DNA of 64,000 nucleotides. Origin: Streptomyces sp. V3I7. GTDB lineage: Bacteria > Actinomycetota > Actinomycetes > Streptomycetales > Streptomycetaceae. Below are positions 9,144 to 16,953 of the stretch, in pieces. A program made the translations under genes and the position numbers. Below the pieces are notes generated by a model, which was not told where the DNA came from, did not search any database, and worked only from the letters and a program-made list of their open reading frames with translations. Position 1 is the first letter of the stretch. Every line of letters starts with the position of its first letter. The stretch lies in NCBI RefSeq assembly GCF_030817495.1, contig NZ_JAUSZK010000001.1, forward strand, positions 3,823,001 through 3,887,000, read 5' to 3'.

Positions 9144-9977
9144 CTAGCGTTCAGCCGGCATGGGCGCCTGGCCGGTGCGCAAGCGCCAGAGGCGGAGGCT
9201 GCAGCTTTGGAAGGAGCGGTCGAGGGAGCTGGCGGCCGTGGCGGCGTTATTGTGCTCCAGGAGCAGGCGGTCCTCCCACTCCTTCCAACGGCGGCGGTTG
9301 GGCACGGCCCTCATTCCTGCGGGGCGAACCCATTCGCTGAGCGAGGTTGCCGCGGCCTGTTTCCGTTCCAGGGAGAGACAGCCCGGGTAGTAGAGGTGGA
9401 CAGCCAGTTCCTGCGCCTGTTCCTTCCAGTAGCTGACGTTGTAGATGTCGTCGCGATCGTTGCGCTTGACGGCCCGATGGGCTCCCGTGATCTGCCTTGC
9501 GTAAAAGCACAAGTAGGTGCAGATCGCGCTGCTGGCCGTGGTGAGGGAGATGAAAGGCAAGCCCTGCTTGGTGTATCCGACGGAGCCGTCTGCATCGATG
9601 ACTCCGCGCAGGTAGTCGCGCTGGGAGAAACGCCCCCGCGGTGGGGCGATCGTCCTGGACTTGCGTCCGTACGGCAGGCCGAGTTCGTTGAGCTTGGTCC
9701 TGGCTTCGAGGGAGCACAGGGTCCAGACGGCCGAGGTGTGGGTCTCGGCGAAGTTCGTGGACCGGGTGCGCTGGGTGATGCTGCTGTTGTAGGGCGTCAG
9801 CTTCTGGAATTCACGCAGGATCTCGATGTCCCGGGCGCTGATCTCGACGGACAACCGGCCCTTCTGCCCGGTCCCCTGATACAGATGTCCGTCCGCCTGC
9901 AAGAAGCCGAACATGTACGCGTACTCCGGGACCGTGAGGTCCATGAACAGGTGGGCGCTAGGCTCGCAAACAGCCAC
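9144..9977 (-). CDS. LAGLIDADG homing endonuclease-like protein
   Basis: This 277-residue protein has two LAGLIDADG-type helices, YMFGFLQADG (22-31) and YLRGVIDADG (122-131), each with the acidic active-site residue. It is therefore a single-chain, two-domain endonuclease. A basic, helical C-terminus (WKEWEDRLLLEHN...LRLWRLRTG) may be an extra DNA-binding module. It has no intein splicing motifs, so it is free-standing. GTG 9977 follows GGAGG by 7 bases. It ends 43 bases from the rtcB remnant on the opposite strand. Whether it caused the rtcB deletion is speculation. Confidence 0.8.
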   Translation of the reverse strand: MAVCEPSAHLFMDLTVPEYAYMFGFLQADGHLYQGTGQKGRLSVEISARDIEILREFQKLTPYNSSITQRTRSTNFAETHTSAVWTLCSLEARTKLNELGLPYGRKSRTIAPPRGRFSQRDYLRGVIDADGSVGYTKQGLPFISLTTASSAICTYLCFYARQITGAHRAVKRNDRDDIYNVSYWKEQAQELAVHLYYPGCLSLERKQAAATSLSEWVRPAGMRAVPNRRRWKEWEDRLLLEHNNAATAASSLDRSFQSCSLRLWRLRTGQAPMPAER

Positions 9978-10006
9978 AGGGAAGCCTCCACTTCCGTAGT
10001 GGTCAG

Positions 10007-10040
10007 GCCCTCGGCTGGGACCGGCATCCCGGCCGAGGGC
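10007..10040 (-). terminator. Hairpin between SDR and endonuclease genes
   Basis: A 14-bp stem (10007-10020 with 10027-10040), with one G-T wobble, closes a 6-base loop. It lies downstream of the SDR gene and upstream of the endonuclease gene, both on the minus strand. A terminator for the SDR is the simplest reading. Confidence 0.5.
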
Positions 10041-10152
10041 CGTCGGTTTGATGTTGTGGCGCGAGCCTAGGTCGCCAGTTCAGACGCCGTTCAGGTGATC
10101 GGCGATGTTCACTCCTGTGAGTTATTTCGAGTGCCGTACCGCCGCCTGGGCG

Positions 10153-10929
10153 TCACAGCTCCCGGTGCACCTTCGTGTTCGAGGCCTGGGCTCGGGGGCG
10201 GAGGACGAGGAGGTCCACGTTGACGTGGGCGGGGCGGGTGACGGCCCAGGTGATGGTGTCGGCGACGTCGTCGGCGGTGAGGGGTTCGGCGACGCCCTCG
10301 TAGACCTTGGCCGCCTTCTCCTCGTCGCCGCCGAAGCGGGTCAGGGAGAACTCGTCGGTCCTCACCATGCCGGGTGCGATCTCGATGACGCGGACCGGGC
10401 GGCCGACGATCTCCAGGCGCAGGGTCTCGGCGAGGACGTGGGCGCCGTGCTTGGCGGCGACGTAGCCCGCGCCGCCCTCGTAGGTGGCGTGGCCGGCGGT
10501 CGAGGAGACGACGACGATCGTGCCGTCGCCGCTCGCGTCGAGCTTGGGGAGCAGGGCCTGGGTGAGGTTCAGGGTGCCGATGACGTTCGTCTCGTACATC
10601 CTGCGCCACTGGGCCGGGTCGCCGGTGGCGACCGGGTCCGCGCCGAGCGCGCCGCCCGCGTTGTTGACCAGCACGCCGACGGTCTGGAAGGCGGAGGCGA
10701 ACTCGTCGACGGCCGCGCGGTCGGTGACGTCCAGCTGGTACGCCACCGCGTCGTGGCCCGCCGCGGTGATCTCGTCGGCCAGCGCCTCGATGCGGTCCTT
10801 GCGGCGGGCGGTGAGGACGACCCGGTAGCCGGCCTCGGCCAGCCGGCGGGCCGTGGCGGCGCCGATGCCGCTGCTCGCACCCGTGACGACGGCGATACGG
10901 GAGGCGGCGGACGGGGCGGCGGTGGCCAT
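10153..10929 (-). CDS. Short-chain dehydrogenase/reductase (YdfG-like)
   Basis: This 258-residue classical SDR has the cofactor motif TGASSGIG (16-23) and NNAG (89-92). The catalytic residues are Ser in VVSSTAG (about 142-143), Tyr 156 and Lys 160 in YVAAK. The Arg-rich segment after the second strand (TARRKDR) suggests NADPH preference. Overall it resembles YdfG-type 3-hydroxy-acid dehydrogenases. The substrate cannot be read from the sequence. It is followed by a hairpin and is probably transcribed alone. Confidence 0.9.
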   Translation of the reverse strand: MATAAPSAASRIAVVTGASSGIGAATARRLAEAGYRVVLTARRKDRIEALADEITAAGHDAVAYQLDVTDRAAVDEFASAFQTVGVLVNNAGGALGADPVATGDPAQWRRMYETNVIGTLNLTQALLPKLDASGDGTIVVVSSTAGHATYEGGAGYVAAKHGAHVLAETLRLEIVGRPVRVIEIAPGMVRTDEFSLTRFGGDEEKAAKVYEGVAEPLTADDVADTITWAVTRPAHVNVDLLVLRPRAQASNTKVHREL

Positions 10930-10981
10930 GGGCTACTCCTCGGGCGGGCGTACGAAAGTCTTCGCTCAGCGTAGGCGAGCG

Positions 10982-11320
10982 TCAGGCGCCGTTGCGCGGG
11001 GCCCACATGATCACGGCCATTCCGGCCAGGCAGATCAGCGCGCCCGCGATGTCCCAGCGGTCGGGCCGGTAGCCGTCGGCCACCACGCCCCACAGGATCG
11101 AACCGGCGACGAAGATCCCGCCGTACGCCGCCAGGACCCGGCCGAAGTGGGCGTCGGGCTGGAAGGTGGCGACGAAGCCGTACGCCCCGAGCGCCAGCAC
11201 GCCCCCGGCCGCCCACAGCCAGCCGCGCTGCTCGCGCACGCCCTGCCAGACCAGCCACGCGCCGCCGATCTCCAGGACCGCGGCGACGCCGAAGAGGGCG
11301 GCGGAGCGGAGGATCAACAT
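10982..11320 (-). CDS. YnfA/UPF0060 family small membrane protein
   Basis: This 112-residue protein has four predicted membrane helices and the family signature [12 protein letters not shown]...[13 protein letters not shown]...LWG. UPF0060 (YnfA) resembles small-multidrug-resistance transporters, and some members have been linked to drug efflux. Length and motifs are full and normal. It lies 52 bases upstream of the SDR gene on the same strand, possibly as an operon. Confidence 0.9.
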   Translation of the reverse strand: MLILRSAALFGVAAVLEIGGAWLVWQGVREQRGWLWAAGGVLALGAYGFVATFQPDAHFGRVLAAYGGIFVAGSILWGVVADGYRPDRWDIAGALICLAGMAVIMWAPRNGA

Positions 11321-11460
11321 GCCCGCAGCCTCCCACGCGCGCTGTCACCCTGGCTGTCACCTGATGGAGGGCGCCTGTCCGCGGCCACGCGTGGGATACA
11401 TGGGTACGCGTCCTACGGCGCGCGGATCTTCCCAGACTGAGTGCACGACGGAGTGGTGCC

Positions 11461-11937
11461 ATGCGGATGACCAGGCAGCTTGTGGTGTGGAGTGCCGTGC
11501 TGACGGTGGTCGCGGCCGCCGGTGCCGCGCGGGCGGACGAATCCGGGGCGGCCCCCGAGGCCGACCTGGCGTACCACGGTTCGGCGGTGATGTCCGGGGA
11601 CTGGGTCGACGTACGGCTCACCCCGCGCAATCACGGGCCGGCCGCGGTCTCCGGGGCCAGCGTGCAGCTGCGCTGGTCGGTGCCGCTCGCGGACCGTCAG
11701 CAACTGCCGCCGGGGTGCGCGCGCACCGGCGAGCGGGTGGTGGTGTGCGGCACGGGGCCGCTGTCCGCGGACGGGCTCGGCGAGCAGATCCGGCTGGGGG
11801 TGCTGCTCAAGGGCAGCCCCTCGGAGGTGACGCTGGAGCTCGACACGGCGTGGAGCGGCGGCACGGTCGACCGGGACCGCACCAACGACCGCTCGCGGGT
11901 GCTGATCCTCGGCACGGGCGACGCGTACTCCTTCTGA
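11461..11937 (+). CDS. Secreted beta-sandwich-like protein, function unknown
   Basis: This 158-residue protein has a Sec signal peptide (basic MRMTRQ, hydrophobic core, cleavage near AARADE at about 26). The mature part is beta-rich with a single Cys pair (PPGCAR...VVCGTG). Its pattern of NHGPAAVSGASVQLRWSVP resembles DUF11/CARDB-like adhesion or fibronectin-type repeats. No catalytic motif is seen. It stands alone between divergent YnfA and the two-component system. Confidence 0.65.
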   Translation: MRMTRQLVVWSAVLTVVAAAGAARADESGAAPEADLAYHGSAVMSGDWVDVRLTPRNHGPAAVSGASVQLRWSVPLADRQQLPPGCARTGERVVVCGTGPLSADGLGEQIRLGVLLKGSPSEVTLELDTAWSGGTVDRDRTNDRSRVLILGTGDAYSF

Positions 11938-12031
11938 GCCGCGGCCCCCGCTCGGTGAGAGACGGGTAAAAAGGGCAGCGCCGACCGGCCTCGCCCGGTC
12001 GTACCGCGGGAGGCCTTGGCAGACTGGACGG

Positions 12032-12763
12032 GTGCCCCAGACTGTGCTGCTCGCCGAAGACGACCGTGCCATCCGCCATGCCCTGGAGCGGGCCCTGACC
12101 CTGGAGGGGTACGCGGTGACGGCGGTCGCGGACGGGGTGGAGGCGCTGGCGCAGGCCCACCGCACCCCGCCGGACGTGCTCGTCCTGGATGTGATGATGC
12201 CGGGGATCGACGGGCTCCAGGTGTGCCGGGTGCTGCGCGCCGAGGGGGATCGCACGCCGATCCTGATGCTCACCGCGCTGGTGGAGACCGCCGACCGGAT
12301 CGCCGGTCTGGACGCGGGGGCCGACGACTACGTGCTGAAGCCCTTCGACGTGGAGGAGGTCTTCGCCCGGCTCCGCGCGCTGCTGCGCCGGACCACCCCG
12401 GTGACTCCCGAGACCGCCGCCGTCGAGCTGCCGGCGCCGCGGACCCCGCAGGTCACCGACCGGCAGGTGCTGCACGCCGCCGGGCTGCGGATGGACATAC
12501 GGGCGCGCCGGGCCTGGCGCGGGGTGCGCGAGCTGGAGCTGACCCGGACCGAGTTCGAGCTGCTGGAGCTGCTGGTCCGCAACGCCGGGACCGTGCTCGA
12601 CCACTCCACCATCTACGACCGGATCTGGGGCTACGACTTCGGTCCTGGCTCCAAGAACCTCGCCGTCTACGTCGGCTATCTGCGCCGCAAGCTGGACGAG
12701 CAGGGGGCGCCGCAGCTGATCCACACCGTGCGGGGTGTGGGTTACGTGCTGCGGGAGGACTGA
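12032..12763 (+). CDS. OmpR-family response regulator
   Basis: This 243-residue regulator has an N-terminal receiver domain with phospho-acceptor Asp 53 (VLDVMMP), acidic pair Asp 10-11 and Lys 103 (VLKPF). A C-terminal winged helix ends VRGVGYVLRED, typical of the OmpR/PhoB group and close in style to MprA/TcrA regulators. It starts at GTG 12032. The stop is directly followed by the GTG of the cognate kinase (TGAGTG). The signal is unknown. Confidence 0.95.
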   Translation: MPQTVLLAEDDRAIRHALERALTLEGYAVTAVADGVEALAQAHRTPPDVLVLDVMMPGIDGLQVCRVLRAEGDRTPILMLTALVETADRIAGLDAGADDYVLKPFDVEEVFARLRALLRRTTPVTPETAAVELPAPRTPQVTDRQVLHAAGLRMDIRARRAWRGVRELELTRTEFELLELLVRNAGTVLDHSTIYDRIWGYDFGPGSKNLAVYVGYLRRKLDEQGAPQLIHTVRGVGYVLRED

Positions 12764-14188
12764 GTGGGCCGCCTCGGGCGGCTGTCGGCCGGGCGCCGTG
12801 CGGGGCTCGTGTCGCTGCGCACCACCTTCGCGGTCTCCTTCGCGGCGGTCGCCGCCGCGGTGACGATCCTGGTCGGCATCCTGTCGTACGGCTCGGCCGC
12901 CCGGCTGGTCCGGGTCGATCAGCAGTCGGTGTTCACGCAGGTCGTGCAGGACGTACGGGACGAGGTGCGGCAGCACCGGATGGTGCCGGACGACTTCTCC
13001 TCCTCGCGGCCGGGGCACGACGTGGTGCGGCCCAGCCGGACGGACGTACAGGTGCTCGGCGCGCAGGGCGAGATCGTGGACCACGGCAGTCCCGCGCTGC
13101 CCGTCACCGGCCGGGACCGGGCTGTGGCGTCGGCCGCGCGGGCCGGGACGACGGTCCAGTACAAGGACGTACGGGTCGGTGAGGACCTGTTCCGCATCGC
13201 GACCGTCGCGCTCGGCGACGGGCGGGGTGCGGTGCAGGTGGCGCAGGAGTTCAGTGACACCGAGGACCTGCTGCGGGTGCTCCAGCGGCGGACGGTGGCG
13301 CTGATGGCGGCGGTCGTGGTCGCCTCCGGGCTGTTCGGCTGGTGGCTGGCCCGGCGCATCACGCGGCGGCTGGTGGTGCTGACCTCGACCGCGGAGGACG
13401 TCGCGCGCACCGGGCGGCTGGGCACCGAGGTGCCGGTGGCGGGACTGGACGAGGTGGGGCGCCTGGGCCGTGCCTTCGACCGGATGCTGGGCCGTCTCGC
13501 GCAGTCGGAGGAGGACCAGCGCCGTCTGGTGCAGGACGCGGGGCACGAGCTGCGGACGCCGCTGACCTCGCTGCGTACGAACATCTCGCTGCTGCGCCGG
13601 ATGGACGAGCTGCCGCCCGCGACCCGCGACGAGCTGGTCGCCGATCTGACCCAGGAGGCGCGGGAGCTGACCGACCTGGTCAACGAACTGGTGGACCTGG
13701 CCGCCGGGCAGTCGGCGAGCGAGCCGCCGCAGGCGGTGGACCTCGCCGAGATCGCCGAGGACGTGGTGGGGCTCGCGCGGCGGCGCACCGGGCGGGAGAT
13801 CGTGTTGCGGGTGAGCGGCGACACGACGACGGACGGCCGGCCGGGGCTGCTCCAGCGCGCGATCTCCAACCTGGTGGAGAACGCGGCGAAGTTCGACCGG
13901 GAGGGCGCGGCCCCCATCGAGGTCGAGGTGAGCGGTCCGGTGCCGCCCGCCGGGCCCGGCACGGTGCGGGTGGAGGTCCGGGACCGGGGCCCGGGTATCG
14001 CGGACGGCGATCTGATCCGTATCTTCGACCGCTTCTACCGCGCGGCCGACGCCCGCTCCCGGCCGGGTTCGGGCCTCGGGCTGTCCATCGTGCGGGAGGT
14101 GGCGATGGCGCACGGCGGGGCGCCGTTCGCGCTGCGGCGGGAGGGCGGCGGGTCGGCGATCGGCTTCACGGTGGGCGGGGTGATCTAG
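12764..14188 (+). CDS. Two-component sensor histidine kinase
   Basis: This 474-residue membrane kinase has one transmembrane helix near 22-45, an extracytoplasmic sensor of about 130 residues and a second helix near 178-196. A HAMP domain follows, then HisKA with phospho-acceptor His 261 (GHELRTP). HATPase_c carries NLVENAAKF, DRGPGI and GSGLGLSIV. The architecture is MprB/BaeS-like. It is co-transcribed with the preceding response regulator. Its TAG stop lies within a repeat element (14185-14230), so the last residues may have changed when that element inserted. Confidence 0.95.
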   Translation: MGRLGRLSAGRRAGLVSLRTTFAVSFAAVAAAVTILVGILSYGSAARLVRVDQQSVFTQVVQDVRDEVRQHRMVPDDFSSSRPGHDVVRPSRTDVQVLGAQGEIVDHGSPALPVTGRDRAVASAARAGTTVQYKDVRVGEDLFRIATVALGDGRGAVQVAQEFSDTEDLLRVLQRRTVALMAAVVVASGLFGWWLARRITRRLVVLTSTAEDVARTGRLGTEVPVAGLDEVGRLGRAFDRMLGRLAQSEEDQRRLVQDAGHELRTPLTSLRTNISLLRRMDELPPATRDELVADLTQEARELTDLVNELVDLAAGQSASEPPQAVDLAEIAEDVVGLARRRTGREIVLRVSGDTTTDGRPGLLQRAISNLVENAAKFDREGAAPIEVEVSGPVPPAGPGTVRVEVRDRGPGIADGDLIRIFDRFYRAADARSRPGSGLGLSIVREVAMAHGGAPFALRREGGGSAIGFTVGGVI

Positions 14189-14230
14189 GGCCTGTCGTTT
14201 GGATCATCCCGGCGTCGAGACACCCCCTAG
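14185..14230. repeat. 46-bp hybrid MITE-like remnant
   Basis: Starting at CTAG, 34 bases match the left end of the element at 44537 (CTAGGGCCTGTCGTTTGG, then ATCATCCCGGCGTCG). The segment then ends GAGACACCCCCTAG, which resembles the right end of the second element near 44984. CTAG occurs at both edges. It looks like an internally deleted or recombined element. The histidine kinase stop codon is inside its left edge. Confidence 0.65.
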
Positions 14231-14275
14231 CGGCTTTTCGGCCGGGTGGCAGGCGGGGCGGCTGGGGGCTGTTCC

Positions 14276-14322
14276 CCGGTCGGGCGGGCCGATCTCCGGT
14301 CGGGCGGGCTGATCCCCGGTCA
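14276..14322. repeat. 20-bp tandem repeat, about 2.3 copies
   Basis: The units at 14276-14295 and 14296-14315 (CCGGTCGGGCGGGCYGATCY) differ at two positions and are followed by a partial third copy. The repeat lies at the 3' end of the minus-strand small membrane protein gene. No function is apparent. Confidence 0.6.
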
Positions 14323-14610
14323 GGGTGTGTCCGCGTCGCGCCGCTGTGCCGCGAGGTGCCATGCCAGGTTGCCGAGGGCCGCCCCGGCCGCCACCGTCGC
14401 CACGATCACGCCGCCCGTGGCCAGCCCGTCGCTGAACAGGTGTGGGCGCCGGTCGAGGCTGTGCAGGCCGAAGCCGCACAGCTCGTACACGCCGGTCGCG
14501 GCGACGGTGAGGCTCACGACCAGCAGGGCGAGGGTGGGCCCGAGGCCGGCGGCCGTCGCCGGTCCGCCCGGCTGCGGCCGCTGCGCGTTCTGCGCGCCGG
14601 TGCCCTGCAT
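14320..14610 (-). CDS. Small membrane protein, function unknown
   Basis: This 96-residue protein has a Gln/Pro-rich N-terminus and two predicted membrane helices (around LALLVVSLTVAATGVYEL and ATGGVIVATVAAGAAL) joined by a short polar loop with a Ser/Asp/Arg cluster. The C-terminus is charged. No family was recognised. Codon bias supports coding. It is divergent from the peptide/HExxH genes. Confidence 0.6.
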   Translation of the reverse strand: MQGTGAQNAQRPQPGGPATAAGLGPTLALLVVSLTVAATGVYELCGFGLHSLDRRPHLFSDGLATGGVIVATVAAGAALGNLAWHLAAQRRDADTP

Positions 14611-14664
14611 GGTTCCCCCGTTGACTGACTCGGAACAGACGTGTGGTCGTGGTCAGTTGGGAAA

Positions 14665-14679
14665 CCTACAGTACGTAGG
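14665..14679. promoter_or_regulatory. Short palindrome upstream of peptide gene
   Basis: CCTAC and GTAGG arms flank a 5-base spacer in the roughly 245-bp gap between divergent genes. It could be an operator for the peptide/HExxH unit. The evidence is only symmetry and position. Confidence 0.25.
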
Positions 14680-14857
14680 GTCGGCTCGGGTGGCGGTGAG
14701 GCGGCGTGCCGGGTGGAGGGACATCAGTGCGATCCGGGCGCGGCGCGGATCGCCCGTGCGCTGTATGACCTGCGTCCGTCTTCCACTGGCGGGCCATTGC
14801 AGCCACCATGGAAGCGCACCGTGAGCCGCCAACCATCACGTCAGGGGGAACCGCGGT

Positions 14858-15070
14858 ATGGCAGAGTCTGAGAAGGGCTTCTGTTCCGACCTTGTCAATC
14901 TCTCCGGGATCTCTTTGGCGGAGCTGGACTCCAGTGACGATCCGGCGCTGCGACGCGCGTTGAGCCGGGCGGGACACCGGGCCGGTCTGGCCGTCGGGAC
15001 GCTCGACGACTCCAACAGCGAGGAAATGAGATTCCTGAGGGGATGCGGTCAGGGACAGCGGCGCAGGTGA
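14858..15070 (+). CDS. Small FxsA-like putative RiPP precursor peptide
   Basis: This 70-residue peptide follows a good ribosome site (AGGGGG, about 9-11 bases before ATG 14858). Its middle, DLVNLSGISLAELDSSDD followed by PALRRAL, resembles the leader of FxSxx-COOH peptides (L-x-I-x-L-x-E-L-x-x-x-D-D). The C-terminus does not end in FxSxx; it reads GTLDDSNSEEMRFLRG and then a basic tail. The stop overlaps the GTG of the HExxH enzyme gene (GTGA), indicating coupled translation. A substrate role for that enzyme is inferred. A frameshifted C-terminus cannot be excluded. Confidence 0.6.
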   Translation: MAESEKGFCSDLVNLSGISLAELDSSDDPALRRALSRAGHRAGLAVGTLDDSNSEEMRFLRGCGQGQRRR

Positions 15071-16953
15071 CGGCCCGGCCGCTGGACGTCCACAGGATCT
15101 CCCGGGATTCCCTCAGGGCCATCGCGGCCGGCCATGCCGACGACGCGGATCTGTCGCTGCTGCGTTCCGTGCAGCGCAGTCAACTGCTGCTGATCCTGCG
15201 GGCGTTGCGGGACCAGGCCGAGGACGCGGCGCGCCGCGTCCGGCATCGCGGGGCGGTGCCGTCGGTCGGGGGCGCGTGGCAGCTGCTGTGCAAGGCGGAG
15301 CTGCACGCCCCCGAGGCCGTCGAGGCCGTGCTCGGCGACCCCACGGTCATGGCGTGGGCGCTGCGGCTGCTCAGACGGCTCGGCGGCACTCCCTCCGATT
15401 CCGGCGACTCCGCCGCCCCGCTGTGGGCCGACATCGGCCAGTTCCACGCGGTGGCCGCGGCGGCCGCCCTGCGCGCCGGGGTGCCCGCCGTGCTGCGGGT
15501 CCCGGCCCACCGCGGCACGGTCTGGCTGCCGGGCACCGGGGTGGCCGGACCCGTGGCCCGGCGCCGCTGGAGCGAGGCGCAGGTGCACGTGGAGGCGGAC
15601 GGCGCTCTCGTACACGGGGAACTGACGCGGGTACGACTGACCGCTCCCCTTTCCGAGCCCGCCCCCGGCTGGCGGCCCCTGCGCGCCCTGGACCTGCCCA
15701 CGCGGCGGGCGGCGGGGGGCGGCCCCTGGCTGGACACGGTGACCCCCTACCGCGACTTCACCCGCAGCCCCAAGGCGCCTGGGCGTACCGGCGAGCGGCG
15801 ATTACGGCTGTGGGAGGACCGGCTCGCGGGCGCCTACGCCCTGCTCGACACGGAGTCCCCGGCCGACGCCGCGGCGGTGGCGGCGCTGGTGCGCACGTTC
15901 GTCCCGCGGACCTTCCGCACCACCCGCGGTGGCCAGGTCGCCAGCGCCTCCTCGCTGGACGCCTTCGGCGCGGTCACGCTCTCCCTGCCCTACGACGACG
16001 TCCAGACGGCCGCCGTCCTCGTCCACGAGATGCGCCACCAGCAGCTGAACGCACTGCTGAGCCTGGTGCCGCTGGTGGGCACCGAGGAGTCCGAGGAGTC
16101 CGAGGAGCCCGGGGAGTCCGGGCAGCCGGGCGGGGAGCGGCTGCACTACGCGCCGTGGCGCAGTGACCCCCGGCCCGTCCACGGTCTGCTGCACGGTGTG
16201 TTCGCGTTCGCCGGGGTCGCCCAGTTCTGGCGCCGGCACCGCCGCCATGTCGCGGGCACGGAGGCGGACCGGGCGGCCTTCGAGTTCGCGGTCCTCAGGG
16301 AGCAGGTGCGGGAAGCGGTCACGGCGCTGGCGGGCGACGACGCCCTCACCGAGGCGGGCCGGCTGTTCGCCGGCGAACTGGCGGCGCTCGTACGGGACTG
16401 GCGCGGCGACCCGGTGCTGGGGGTGCCCGGCGCGCTGGCCCGGCACTACTGCGCGCACCGGCGCGCGCTCTGGCGGGCGCGGCACCTGGAGTTCGCGGAG
16501 TCCGCGGCCATGCGGCTGGCCGCCGCGTGGCGGGCGGGGGATCCGCCCCCCGAGCCCGGCCCGGTGTCGGTGCGCCCGCGCCTGGAGCTGACCCGCCTCG
16601 ACACGTTCGGGCCGCTGATCCGCCACCGTCTGACCGCACCGGAGCGGTTCGCCCGGCGCCGCCGGCAGGCGGAGCGGGACGGGAGTGCGGGCCGCCGGGC
16701 CGAGTACGCCGCGGCGGCGGGCGACGCCGGACAGGCCGCGGCCGCCTACGCCGAGTGGGCGGCGGCAGACCCGCTGGACGCGGAACCCTGGATCGGCGCC
16801 GTACTGGCCGTACCCGAGCAGGACCGCGAACCGGCGGCGGTCCTGCTCCTGGAGCGCCCCGAACTGGTCGCGGCCGTCCGCCGCCAGGTCGCCACCGACG
16901 GCGGAGGCCACCCGGACCCCCTGCGGCTGGCCGCCTGGCTCGGGGGTCTCTAG
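15067..16953 (+). CDS. HExxH-motif putative peptide beta-hydroxylase
   Basis: This 628-residue protein matches the HExxH family associated with FxSxx RiPP loci, known in current annotation as aKG-HExxH-type peptide beta-hydroxylases. The motif HEMRH is at 320-324 within AAVLVHEMRHQQLNALLSL. An acidic Glu/Ser-rich insert follows at about 341-355. The N-terminus (TARPLDVHRISRDSLRAIAAG) is typical. The C-terminal end shows TPR-like helices. GTG 15067 was chosen because it overlaps the peptide stop; ATG 15043 is an alternative. It shares its stop region with the convergent FxsT-like gene (4-bp overlap at 16950-16953). The oxidation role is by family, not shown here. Confidence 0.75.
   Translation: MTARPLDVHRISRDSLRAIAAGHADDADLSLLRSVQRSQLLLILRALRDQAEDAARRVRHRGAVPSVGGAWQLLCKAELHAPEAVEAVLGDPTVMAWALRLLRRLGGTPSDSGDSAAPLWADIGQFHAVAAAAALRAGVPAVLRVPAHRGTVWLPGTGVAGPVARRRWSEAQVHVEADGALVHGELTRVRLTAPLSEPAPGWRPLRALDLPTRRAAGGGPWLDTVTPYRDFTRSPKAPGRTGERRLRLWEDRLAGAYALLDTESPADAAAVAALVRTFVPRTFRTTRGGQVASASSLDAFGAVTLSLPYDDVQTAAVLVHEMRHQQLNALLSLVPLVGTEESEESEEPGESGQPGGERLHYAPWRSDPRPVHGLLHGVFAFAGVAQFWRRHRRHVAGTEADRAAFEFAVLREQVREAVTALAGDDALTEAGRLFAGELAALVRDWRGDPVLGVPGALARHYCAHRRALWRARHLEFAESAAMRLAAAWRAGDPPPEPGPVSVRPRLELTRLDTFGPLIRHRLTAPERFARRRRQAERDGSAGRRAEYAAAAGDAGQAAAAYAEWAAADPLDAEPWIGAVLAVPEQDREPAAVLLLERPELVAAVRRQVATDGGGHPDPLRLAAWLGGL

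Noticed and set aside
9144..9977. LAGLIDADG gene as an intein
   Set aside because: No splice-block residues and it is on the opposite strand from the rtcB remnant.
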